From Deltaproteobacteria bacterium (GTDB lineage: Bacteria > Desulfobacterota > Dissulfuribacteria > Dissulfuribacterales > QOAL01): a DNA stretch of 64,000 nt. A model generated the notes under the pieces. That model saw only the letters and a list, made by a program, of their open reading frames with translations. It had not been told where the DNA came from and searched no databases. Shown here one piece after another: positions 8,742 through 16,484 of this stretch. Position numbers and translations under genes: made by a program. The stretch lies in the NCBI GenBank assembly GCA_015493475.1, contig WGDC01000052.1, positions 102,693 to 166,692 of the forward strand, in the 5' to 3' direction. The number at the start of each line of letters is the position of its first letter. Position 1 is the stretch's first letter.

Positions 8742-9707
8742 ATGGACCGTTCCCTACCGCCAACGCTGAGACTTGACAGTAAAAAAATAAAGAGGATCAG
8801 GGAGGAAAAAGGCCTTACCCAGCTCTACGTGGCCACCGTGATCGGCGTCACCATCGATACCATATCTCGCTGGGAAAACAAACGTTACCCGAGTGTAAAG
8901 CGGGAAAATGCCCTTAAGCTTGCCGATACCCTTGAGGTGCCCGTAGAGGATATCCTGGAAGACATCGGCGACGACACAGCCCGTACCCAAGGGGAACAGG
9001 GTTACACAGGCCAAGAGGGACCCAGCACCGCCCCATCATGCCATAACACGTGTGTGGAAAATGGTTTAAGGAATGCAATCCTGATAGGAACGCTTGCCTT
9101 ACTGTTCGGTGTTGGCGGCCTGGTATTGGGATACTTTTTCTTCAGACCGTCAAACCTGTCCATTGACATCAGCGCTGTCCGTTTCCTTCCATCCCGGTGC
9201 GCCCCGGGGAGCCTGTTTCCCGTGCTGGTTCGCGTTGACATAAACCCCGCTACTAAGCGCACCATTCTCGTAAAGGAAGATATTCCGCAGATACTGAAGG
9301 TCACGAAGGCAGTGCCGAGATATACATCTGTCAAAAAAGGCATTTTAAAATGGATATACCAGGGTGATACCACCGACCTCAAATTCGTGTACATTGCAAG
9401 GATGCCGCCTTCGGCTCAAGAGGGCAAAAGACTCCGCTTCAAAGGCACCGTGACGGTAAAAACCAGCCAGACGGTGAATGTGACGGTCGGCGGTAACAAC
9501 TGTGTGGTCTCCTCGCCATTTTACTGGGCTGACAAGAACGGAGATAACCGTATAGATGACGAGGAAATCTTAGACGCCTATGAACTGCTTGCGGGCGTAA
9601 ACGGCATGAAGGGCATCCTTAAGGAGGTGGAAAACCTCTGGGCCGCTGGCCAGTACAAGTGGGACCGGGCGACAAAACGCTTTGTGCCCATAAAAGAAAG
9701 CCAATAG
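8742..9707 (+). CDS. Membrane-tethered XRE-family HTH protein with exported EF-hand-like domain
   Basis: 321 residues in three parts. Residues 14-68 form an XRE/Cro-type helix-turn-helix (KRIREEKGLTQLYVATVIGV, then SRWENKRYPS). Residues 111-134 form one membrane helix, placing the rest outside the cytoplasm. The outer part (about 140-250) looks beta-rich, like a domain for secreted proteins, and 264-275 read DKNGDNRIDDEE, a good EF-hand or dockerin-type calcium loop. The likely role is a one-component transcription factor held at the membrane and sensing something in the periplasm; ligand and target are unknown. The next gene, 15 nt downstream, encodes a small exported protein that may be a partner. 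Confidence 0.8.
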   Translation: MDRSLPPTLRLDSKKIKRIREEKGLTQLYVATVIGVTIDTISRWENKRYPSVKRENALKLADTLEVPVEDILEDIGDDTARTQGEQGYTGQEGPSTAPSCHNTCVENGLRNAILIGTLALLFGVGGLVLGYFFFRPSNLSIDISAVRFLPSRCAPGSLFPVLVRVDINPATKRTILVKEDIPQILKVTKAVPRYTSVKKGILKWIYQGDTTDLKFVYIARMPPSAQEGKRLRFKGTVTVKTSQTVNVTVGGNNCVVSSPFYWADKNGDNRIDDEEILDAYELLAGVNGMKGILKEVENLWAAGQYKWDRATKRFVPIKESQ

Positions 9708-9722
9708 ACAGGAGGCAAAAAA

Positions 9723-10115
9723 TTGCGTTCGGAACTTATCAAGCTCTCAATCCTTGTTTTTTTCGCGGCCTATCTGATGTCAGCATCTTGCGCCCTATGC
9801 AAAATTAACGGGAGCATTGAACAAAAAGGAGATGAAGGGATTAGCATTAAGATAGCAATATCAAAGCCTGCCCCGGCCACTGCCATCGTTACCATGGACG
9901 TTCCCGATGGCGTGCGCATAAGCAGTGCCAAACCGGAATTTTCAAGGATTGTCAGAAAAAAAAACCAGGCTCAGTGGCTTCTGAAGGACCTGAAGCCTGG
10001 CAACCTGCAAATAGACGTTAAGTTTGATAAAAAGGTGGATGCCGAGGGGCTCAGAGTGCTTGTCAGGTACAAAGACGATTCGTCCGGAAGCATGGTGGAA
10101 CAGCAAGTTCAATGA
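9723..10115 (+). CDS. Small exported protein, possible partner of the membrane HTH protein
   Basis: 130 residues starting with a signal peptide (hydrophobic 6-22, likely processed near SASCA). The rest is predicted beta sandwich (IKIAISKPAPATAIVTMDVP and WLLKDLKPGNLQIDVKF), similar in character to the outer domain of the preceding protein. The start is TTG at 9723, supported by GGAGG at a normal distance; no ATG is available. Family not recognised. The outer domain upstream and this protein may share a fold or bind each other. Confidence 0.65.
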   Translation: MRSELIKLSILVFFAAYLMSASCALCKINGSIEQKGDEGISIKIAISKPAPATAIVTMDVPDGVRISSAKPEFSRIVRKKNQAQWLLKDLKPGNLQIDVKFDKKVDAEGLRVLVRYKDDSSGSMVEQQVQ

Positions 10116-10136
10116 AATCAACGGGAGCAATGGGAA

Positions 10137-11933
10137 ATGGCAAATAGTATAAACAAGAGAACCGGGACAAGCCGGATAATCTGGCGCTTGGAGGATCTAT
10201 ATTCAGGACCGGAAGATCCGGCTATAGACGAAGATCTGGCCCTTTGCACTAGGGAAGCCGCAGCGGTCAGGGAAGAGTTCGCTGGCCGTCTTGCTAATCT
10301 CGATGCAAGTGCGTTAAAAGGCCTCGTGCAGAGGCTTGAAAGACTGTCTGAACTGATAGGAAAGGTGAGCGGCTTCGCCTTTCTGAACTTTGCAACAAGA
10401 TCTGATGACCCGGAGGCGAGTGCCTTTCTCCAAAAAGTCAAGGAAATCGGAAGCCAGATTTCAAAGGAGCTAGTCTTTTTCGAGCTTGAGTGGGCAAACC
10501 TTGACGATGAAAGGGCCATGGAACTTCTGCGAGACCCCGTACTCGCCCATTACGATCACTATCTGCGTTCACTAAGGAGGTACAAGCCACACCTGTTATC
10601 CGAGACAGAGGAAAGGCTTCTGTCGGAAATCAGTCCTGTGGGACGCTCAAGCTGGATAACCCTCTTTGACAAGGTGCTCGCACATCAGCGCTACGGCCAA
10701 AAGAAACGATCCCAGGAAGAGGTTCTCAAGGACCTTTACATGGCGAACAGAGCCGCAAGGAAACGCGCCAGCGATGACCTTACCGAAGGCCTTGAAAAAG
10801 AACTCATGGTTTTTACCCACACCTTTAACACCGTCCTTGCGGACAAGATGATCGGAGACAGGCTAAGGAGGTATCCCAAATGGATAAGCTCCATGAACCT
10901 TGCAAACGAGCTAAAAGATGAGACGGTGGAAAGCCTCATCGCTGCGGTCTCCTCGAGGTACGACATAGTGGAGCGATACTACATGCTTAAGGCGAGGCTT
11001 CTGAAGCTTGACATGCTCATAGATTACGACAGATACGCTCCGCTGCCCTGGCTGCCGGATAAGAATGTTTCCTGGCAGGAGGCGAGGGAGATAGTGCTTG
11101 CCTCGTTCAAGAAATTTTCAAAACGGATGGCCGAGATTGCGGAACAATTTTTTGACAAAGAATGGATACACGCCCCCATCCTGCCGGGGAAAACAGGGGG
11201 CGCCTTTGCGCATCCCCTAACCCCGTCAACCCATCCGTACGTGCTTGTCAATTTCGCAGGGACTCTTCGGGATGTGGAAACCCTCGCCCATGAACTCGGA
11301 CACGGTGTCCATCAGGTCCTTGCTGCCGACAGAGGCTACTTCAACGCGGATACCCCCCTGACCCTGGCTGAAACGGCGTCCGTATTTGGCGAAATGCTGG
11401 TATTTCAGGACATCCTCAAGGGCATAAAAGACAGCAGGGAAAGACTGGGATTTACAGCAGCCAAGATAGAATCCATATTTGCCACGGTCTTCAGACAGGT
11501 CGCCATGAACCGGTTCGAAGACGCCATCCACAACCACAGAAGAAACCAGGGAGAACTATCTCCTGACAAATATTCAGATTACTGGATGGACACCCAGCAA
11601 CAGATGTTCGGCAGCAGCGTAACACTGTCGGACAATTACAGGATATGGTGGTCCTACATATCTCACTTCCTGCATGTTCCCGGATACGTTTACTCCTATG
11701 CCTTCGGCGAACTTCTGGTCCTTTCCCTTTACGGCATGTACATGGAGGAGGGGAAATCCTTCGTGGACAAGTACATGGAACTTTTAAAGGCCGGTGGTTC
11801 CAGGAACCCCTATGAGGTCTTGAGGCCCTTTGGCATAGACCTTGATGACAAATCGTTCTGGCACAGGGGTCTAAACATCATCGACGGGATGGTAAAGGAG
11901 GCGGAGGAACTTGCAGAAAAGGCCGAAGCCTGA
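10137..11933 (+). CDS. pepF: Oligoendopeptidase F-family peptidase (M3)
   Basis: 598-residue cytoplasmic zinc peptidase that cuts short peptides. The zinc site HELGHGVHQ is near residue 383 (HExxH with the M3 Gly-His pattern), and the third ligand glutamate is in TLAETASVFGEML about 25 residues later. The N-terminal helical domain and total length match the PepF/M3B family. It begins 21 nt after the exported protein and its end overlaps the trmH-like start by 23 nt, so it belongs to the same plus-strand operon. Confidence 0.92.
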   Translation: MANSINKRTGTSRIIWRLEDLYSGPEDPAIDEDLALCTREAAAVREEFAGRLANLDASALKGLVQRLERLSELIGKVSGFAFLNFATRSDDPEASAFLQKVKEIGSQISKELVFFELEWANLDDERAMELLRDPVLAHYDHYLRSLRRYKPHLLSETEERLLSEISPVGRSSWITLFDKVLAHQRYGQKKRSQEEVLKDLYMANRAARKRASDDLTEGLEKELMVFTHTFNTVLADKMIGDRLRRYPKWISSMNLANELKDETVESLIAAVSSRYDIVERYYMLKARLLKLDMLIDYDRYAPLPWLPDKNVSWQEAREIVLASFKKFSKRMAEIAEQFFDKEWIHAPILPGKTGGAFAHPLTPSTHPYVLVNFAGTLRDVETLAHELGHGVHQVLAADRGYFNADTPLTLAETASVFGEMLVFQDILKGIKDSRERLGFTAAKIESIFATVFRQVAMNRFEDAIHNHRRNQGELSPDKYSDYWMDTQQQMFGSSVTLSDNYRIWWSYISHFLHVPGYVYSYAFGELLVLSLYGMYMEEGKSFVDKYMELLKAGGSRNPYEVLRPFGIDLDDKSFWHRGLNIIDGMVKEAEELAEKAEA

Positions 11934-12645
11934 ACAGATAAAGGAGCTTCTCGCCCCCCTTCTTACGAGCCGCAGGCGCAAGAAGATAACCGAGATCCTT
12001 CTAAGGCGCACCAGATACATTACACTGGTGGTCGATGACCTCTACCACCAGCACAACATAAGCGCGGTGGTCAGGAGCTGCGAGGTGTTCGGCATTCAGG
12101 ACCTACACGTTATAGAGAAGGAAAACCGCTTCAACCCAAGCCATGGCGTGGCGATGGGTGCGCAGCAGTGGATAAGTATAAGGCGCCACGCGTCTGTGGA
12201 AGACTGTATTCGGATGCTTCGGCAGAGGGGCTACCGTATATTTGCCGCCGACCCGCCGGACAGGGCCCGTGAAACGGGAACGAAGCCCTCTTTCGCCATA
12301 GACGAAATTGACCTTGCAAAAGGCCCTGTTGCGATAGCCCTTGGCAGAGAGCTTGACGGGCTCGACCCCGATATTCGAAGGGGTTGCGATGCGTTAGCGC
12401 ACATTCCCCTTGCGGGGTTTACCGAGAGCCTTAACGTCTCTGTAACGGCGGCCCTGTTTCTATTCGAACTCAGACAAAAACTTAACTCGCTTTCAAAAGG
12501 CTTATGGGGCCTTGGCGAAGAAGAGATGGAAGCCCTTGAGGCTAAGTGGTATGTCAGGTCCCTGAAACGGGGAGAAAATGTTTTGGAAGACCTCCTTGCA
12601 AGGCTTGAGGATGCACATCGGAAGGAAAACAAGACGGGGACCTGA
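11911..12645 (+). CDS. trmH: SpoU/TrmH-family tRNA 2'-O-methyltransferase
   Basis: 244-residue SPOUT methyltransferase, closest in layout to TrmH, which methylates the 2'-OH of G18 in tRNA. The three SpoU motifs are present: NISAVVRSCEVFGI, VAIALGRELDGL and IPLAGFTESLNVSVTAAL, which form the trefoil-knot SAM site. The C-terminal tail (WYVRSLKRGENVLEDLL) resembles the TrmH-specific extension. The start is TTG at 11911, inside the end of pepF, with GGAGG upstream at good spacing. TrmH is the best guess among SpoU paralogues. Confidence 0.83.
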   Translation: MQKRPKPEQIKELLAPLLTSRRRKKITEILLRRTRYITLVVDDLYHQHNISAVVRSCEVFGIQDLHVIEKENRFNPSHGVAMGAQQWISIRRHASVEDCIRMLRQRGYRIFAADPPDRARETGTKPSFAIDEIDLAKGPVAIALGRELDGLDPDIRRGCDALAHIPLAGFTESLNVSVTAALFLFELRQKLNSLSKGLWGLGEEEMEALEAKWYVRSLKRGENVLEDLLARLEDAHRKENKTGT

Positions 12646-12660
12646 AGATCCAGCCCCCGT
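12634..12660. terminator. Probable bidirectional terminator between trmH and the ferredoxin gene
   Basis: ACGGGG (12634-12639) pairs with CCCCGT (12655-12660) around a 15-nt loop that contains the trmH stop. On the plus strand it is followed by TTC and AT-rich sequence; on the minus strand by CTTGTTTTCC. It sits between convergent genes. Confidence 0.5.
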
Positions 12661-12671
12661 TTCAAGACAAT

Positions 12672-13124
12672 TTATATCTCTTGAAGCGCTACGAACTTGA
12701 GCGCCCTTGTTGTACACTTGGTGACACAGGCTGGTTTGAGCCCCTGGTCTACCCTGTCCATGCAATAATCGCACTTTATCGCCTTACCCGTAGCAGGATT
12801 GATCTGGGGTATATTCCACGGGCAGGCGCCTGCGCAGGCCATGCACCCTATGCACAGCTCCTGATCTATGTAAACGATTCCGTCTTCCCTCTTTTTCATG
12901 GCCCCTGTCGGGCAAATTGGCACACAGTAGGGGTCCTCACAGTGATAACAAGAACGGAAGAGAAACTCCGTCTTTGGAACGCCCTTGACGGACTTCAGGG
13001 GTTCGTGGGCTATCTCGCAGAGGATGGGGCCCACCGGAAGGTCCTTGTTGGCCTTGCAGTGTACTTCGCATCCATGACAACCTATACACCGTTTTGCGTT
13101 GAGATAGAGCATATATTTGTTCAC
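12672..13124 (-). CDS. Four-cluster ferredoxin subunit of a molybdopterin oxidoreductase
   Basis: 150-residue iron-sulfur protein of the DmsB/PhsB type. Four cysteine clusters are visible: CIGCHGCEVHC, CYHCEDPYCVPIC, CIGCMACAGACP and CDYC with CVTKC, enough for four [4Fe-4S] centres. It should pass electrons to or from the catalytic subunit encoded just upstream; the two overlap by 4 nt (GTGA). The GTG start at 13124 has GGAGG upstream. No signal peptide, membrane segment or adjacent NrfD/DmsC-like anchor gene is present. Confidence 0.92.
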   Translation of the reverse strand: MNKYMLYLNAKRCIGCHGCEVHCKANKDLPVGPILCEIAHEPLKSVKGVPKTEFLFRSCYHCEDPYCVPICPTGAMKKREDGIVYIDQELCIGCMACAGACPWNIPQINPATGKAIKCDYCMDRVDQGLKPACVTKCTTRALKFVALQEI

Positions 13125-15235
13125 AGTTCAACCCTCCTTCTTGGATTCCTGGAGCTGCGGCGCACGGTAACAAACTTCTCGCACAGGCACAGGCCTCCCC
13201 CGGCCTCGTCCATTAGGAGTAGAAGCCCCTCCTGGAGTTTCTGATCACTCATGCCTGCATGATAGGCACGGCTTTGAAGCGGAACCTGCCTGCCGAAGCC
13301 ATGCACCGTGTAGACGGCCTCGGGATGAATAAACTCCGTGACATGGGCCCGGATTGTCCCCATCTGGCTGTCCCCAAGGACGTCAACCCAGTCTCCATCG
13401 CTGATACCAAGCCTCGTGGCAACTCGCTTGTTTATCCACAAGGTGTTCTCAGGCATGAGTTCATGTAGAAACGGATTATTTATGGTGTGACTATGGGCAT
13501 GCACGGGGCTCCTGCCAAATACCAGCCTGAAGCACCCCTTGGGAGGCTTCTTAGGGGATTGATAGGGCTTGAAGGAGGGTATGCCCATGCCTTCCAAGGT
13601 CTCATTTATTAACTCTATCTTCCCTGATGCCGTTTTGAATCTGCCTTCTAGGCTGTCCCTGTCGTACATGATAGGAGTATCGGTAAGAGAGACGAAACCC
13701 TTTTCCTGGAAATCATCTATAGCGTAACCGGTTGGCTCAAGCTGCCACTTCCACATGTCCTCGGCGGTCTGGAAGGGGAAAAGGTCGCCGAAACCGAGCC
13801 TGTCTGCTAGCATTTTGAGTATTTCCCAGGAAGGCTTGGTATTAAACCTAGGCTCCACTGCCCTGTCTCTATAGATGAACCTCGGTTTGAGCCCTTTCTG
13901 AGTGGCGACCGGCGTCTCTCTTTCGAGGTACATGGACTCTGGAAGTATCACGTCACTGTACCAGCCGTATTCGCTGTAGTGGGTATCTATGGAAACCAGC
14001 AGTTCACAGTTGTCCAATGCCTCCTTCTGACTTGCAACGTCCGGGAAACAGTTGAATGGATCGTGCCTGTAACATATCAGCCCCTTGATAGGATAAGGCT
14101 CCCCGGTCATCATGGCATCGTAAAAGAGATGGAAGAGCCCCGGCCCCTTGTCAAAGTGCTTATACTTCCAGCCGACACCGTCTGCGCGTTTGTCCTCTGG
14201 CTTCGGCACGTTGGAGCTGAAGGTCCTGAGCCCTTTAACGCCGCAGTCTCCAGGCGTCTTCGGAAACATCTGGCCTCCCTCTGTCTCTATGTTGCCCATA
14301 AGCACATTAAGAATATGAAGGCAGCGGCTGGCATAGAACGAGTCCCTGTACCTTGAAAGCATCCAACCCGGATGGAAAATAACCCTTGGCCTCTCAGCAC
14401 CTATCTCGGTCACAAAGTCCTTGAGTTTCTTGAGCTTTACGCCGCACTCCTTGGCAGCCCAGTCCGCCGTATACGGTTCCACGAACTCTGCCATTTTGTC
14501 GAAGCCTACCGTGTACTTCTCCACGAAGTCCTTGTCATAGGCCTCCTGCTTGATGACCTCGTTTATCATACCTAGGGCAAGGGCGTAATCGGTCCCGGGC
14601 CTGACCTGAAAAAACCTGGTGGCCTTGATGCCGGTAAGGGTCTGGCGGACATCCACGTAAGTAAAACTGCCCCCGCTGTCGAGCATGTCCATGATCTGGT
14701 TTACCTCAGCCACCCTGAGAGAGGCAAGGAGGTTTCTGCCGAAGCTGATGAGATGCTTGGCGTTTGCTATGTCGTAGATGAAGCCCTTTCTTCCCAAACC
14801 GTAAACAGACTTGCTGGCGTGATGAACATTTCTTCCGCACGCGCTGTCGTGGTTGCTAAAGTTAGGAGATCCAAGGGCGTGGCAAAACGCCTTGATAAGG
14901 TCCTGCCATGGCCCTCCCCTGCAACTCATGACAATGGCCTTGGCCCCGTACTTGTCCTTGATCTTCTCAATCTTGTCAGCCACATGATCGAGGGCAGTGT
15001 ACCAGCTTACCGGCTCCCATTTGCCAGCCCCCCTTCCACCACTCCTTATAAGCGGCTGCTGGGGTCTCTCGGAGTCCTTCTGAAGCACTATCCCTGCCGA
15101 ACCCTTGGCACAAAGACTCCCCTTCAGTATGTGTGGATTTCCTTCTATCCATTTAACATCCCCATCTTCCACTTCCACCTTAATGGGACATCTGACGGAA
15201 CACATTCCACACATGCTCCAAACTGTCTTTTTCAT
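13121..15235 (-). CDS. Molybdopterin oxidoreductase, catalytic subunit (DMSO reductase family)
   Basis: 704-residue Mo/W-bisPGD enzyme. The N-terminal motif CGMCSVRCPI plus GSLCAKG binds a [4Fe-4S] cluster; DSACGRN near 135-141 may supply a cysteine ligand to the metal; the C-terminal third is the molydopterin-dinucleotide domain (WINKRVATRLGISDGDWVDV). It is nearest to the thiosulfate/polysulfide reductase-like branch, but the substrate is not readable. The start is placed at ATG 15235, with GGGAGG 6 nt upstream, rather than 10 codons earlier. There is no twin-arginine signal, so with the ferredoxin subunit it appears to be a cytoplasmic enzyme, unlike most relatives. Confidence 0.88.
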   Translation of the reverse strand: MKKTVWSMCGMCSVRCPIKVEVEDGDVKWIEGNPHILKGSLCAKGSAGIVLQKDSERPQQPLIRSGGRGAGKWEPVSWYTALDHVADKIEKIKDKYGAKAIVMSCRGGPWQDLIKAFCHALGSPNFSNHDSACGRNVHHASKSVYGLGRKGFIYDIANAKHLISFGRNLLASLRVAEVNQIMDMLDSGGSFTYVDVRQTLTGIKATRFFQVRPGTDYALALGMINEVIKQEAYDKDFVEKYTVGFDKMAEFVEPYTADWAAKECGVKLKKLKDFVTEIGAERPRVIFHPGWMLSRYRDSFYASRCLHILNVLMGNIETEGGQMFPKTPGDCGVKGLRTFSSNVPKPEDKRADGVGWKYKHFDKGPGLFHLFYDAMMTGEPYPIKGLICYRHDPFNCFPDVASQKEALDNCELLVSIDTHYSEYGWYSDVILPESMYLERETPVATQKGLKPRFIYRDRAVEPRFNTKPSWEILKMLADRLGFGDLFPFQTAEDMWKWQLEPTGYAIDDFQEKGFVSLTDTPIMYDRDSLEGRFKTASGKIELINETLEGMGIPSFKPYQSPKKPPKGCFRLVFGRSPVHAHSHTINNPFLHELMPENTLWINKRVATRLGISDGDWVDVLGDSQMGTIRAHVTEFIHPEAVYTVHGFGRQVPLQSRAYHAGMSDQKLQEGLLLLMDEAGGGLCLCEKFVTVRRSSRNPRRRVEL

Positions 15236-15704
15236 AAACGCCTCCCTTTTTGATTTAAAAAACATTAAAAAAAATCAAGGCATAAATTTTAACTTTTAAA
15301 TTATCTATACATTTCTTCATTTAGTCAAGTAAATAAATTCTCATTCTCTGATTTATTGTATCTTTTCACAATAACGTGCCAACAAGTATTGAACTCCCAT
15401 CAGATCCGTCATTGGCTGTATTAACTGCCGCGATAGTATGCTTGCAGTTGACATTTGCCACACCACGGCTCACTCCCGCTGCCCATTGCATCCCTCTGGT
15501 AAAACGGGAAAGGTGTCAAACTAAGTGCGTTGGCATAGTTTATACAAATGTAAAAGGCAGGAAAATTACTTTCCGATAGAAAGGACCTTCCGGCACTTAA
15601 CATGCATATTCAGACGTGTTAAATAGGATTTGCCAAGGCATCTTGGCATAAGGCCCCTTTTTTGACATAGAAATTCTTCACAGCGTTCCGCAGGAGGGAT
15701 ATAA
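15236..15704. other. Gene-poor 469-bp intergenic region
   Basis: Upstream of two divergent genes. The part nearest the molybdoenzyme (about 15250-15370) is strongly AT-rich; the rest has ordinary composition. I see no tRNA, molybdenum-cofactor riboswitch, sigma-54 promoter or repeat that I can defend. Short frames here (for example minus 15421-15603, which ends with a CGKC motif) lack start signals and were not called. It should hold the promoters of both neighbours. Confidence 0.5.
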
Positions 15705-16484
15705 GTGCCCAACACAAAGAGGATCTCTTGTTATCTGCCAATTCTCGTCCTGTCTTTCTTAATATTTCCATCGTTTGTTTCTGCCTCACTCCACATCAGG
15801 ACTACGGACTCTCATTCCAGGGGCCGGCAGAATTTCACTGCGAGGAAATTTGACAGTTATGCCAGAAATCTTTACAAAAAAATTGGCCTTTCCGGGCTCA
15901 CAGGCCTTAAAACATTCAAGACCTGCCTGATCGGTTACCTGAACCTCAAAAGACAGGGGTTGCTTAAAAAGGACGGGTTGCTGGTGCTTATCGATTACAC
16001 TAGGCCATCTGACAAGGACCGTTTTTTTGTACTCGACATAAAAAAGGAGCGGCTTCTTTACAAGAGCCTTGTGGCCCACGGAAGAAACTCCGGTAAAAGG
16101 TTTGCCTGCGGTTTCTCCAACAGGCCGGGCTCCTACAAGAGCTGCCTTGGCTTTTTCATTACGGGCCGCGCCTACGAGGGAAAACATGGCTATTCCCTTT
16201 TCATCAATGGGTTAGAGCAGGGATTCAACGATAATGCTGCCAAAAGACACATCGTAATACACGGGGCCGACTATGTCTCAAGGCAGTTCGTAAAACAATA
16301 CGGACGCACGGGAAGGAGTCTCGGATGCCCCGCCCTTCCCAAAAAAATCGCGCCACGCATAATACGGACCATAAAGGATGGCAGTTGCCTGTTTATATTT
16401 GGAAAGGACAGACGCTACTTCAAGAATTCCCCCATTATAAATGCAAAAGGAGCCATACAATATTTTGAAAAAGCTGGCATCTGA
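15705..16484 (+). CDS. Exported L,D-transpeptidase catalytic-domain protein (YkuD_2 type)
   Basis: 259 residues with a signal peptide (hydrophobic 10-26). The C-terminal region has the L,D-transpeptidase layout: HIVIHGADYVS with H186, then GRSLGCPALP with candidate catalytic C208. This matches the YkuD_2 group rather than classic YkuD. These enzymes make or edit 3-3 peptide crosslinks or attach proteins to peptidoglycan, but this subgroup is poorly characterised. The start is GTG at 15705 with GGAGG upstream. The next L,D-transpeptidase gene starts within its last 15 codons. Confidence 0.83.
   Translation: MPNTKRISCYLPILVLSFLIFPSFVSASLHIRTTDSHSRGRQNFTARKFDSYARNLYKKIGLSGLTGLKTFKTCLIGYLNLKRQGLLKKDGLLVLIDYTRPSDKDRFFVLDIKKERLLYKSLVAHGRNSGKRFACGFSNRPGSYKSCLGFFITGRAYEGKHGYSLFINGLEQGFNDNAAKRHIVIHGADYVSRQFVKQYGRTGRSLGCPALPKKIAPRIIRTIKDGSCLFIFGKDRRYFKNSPIINAKGAIQYFEKAGI

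Noticed and set aside
12681..13244. Plus-strand 187-residue frame opposite the ferredoxin gene
   Set aside because: It is antisense to a well-supported four-cluster ferredoxin and has no family features.
15421..15603. Minus-strand 60-residue frame with a CGKC motif
   Set aside because: No ribosome site, no recognised family and low-complexity context; probably chance.
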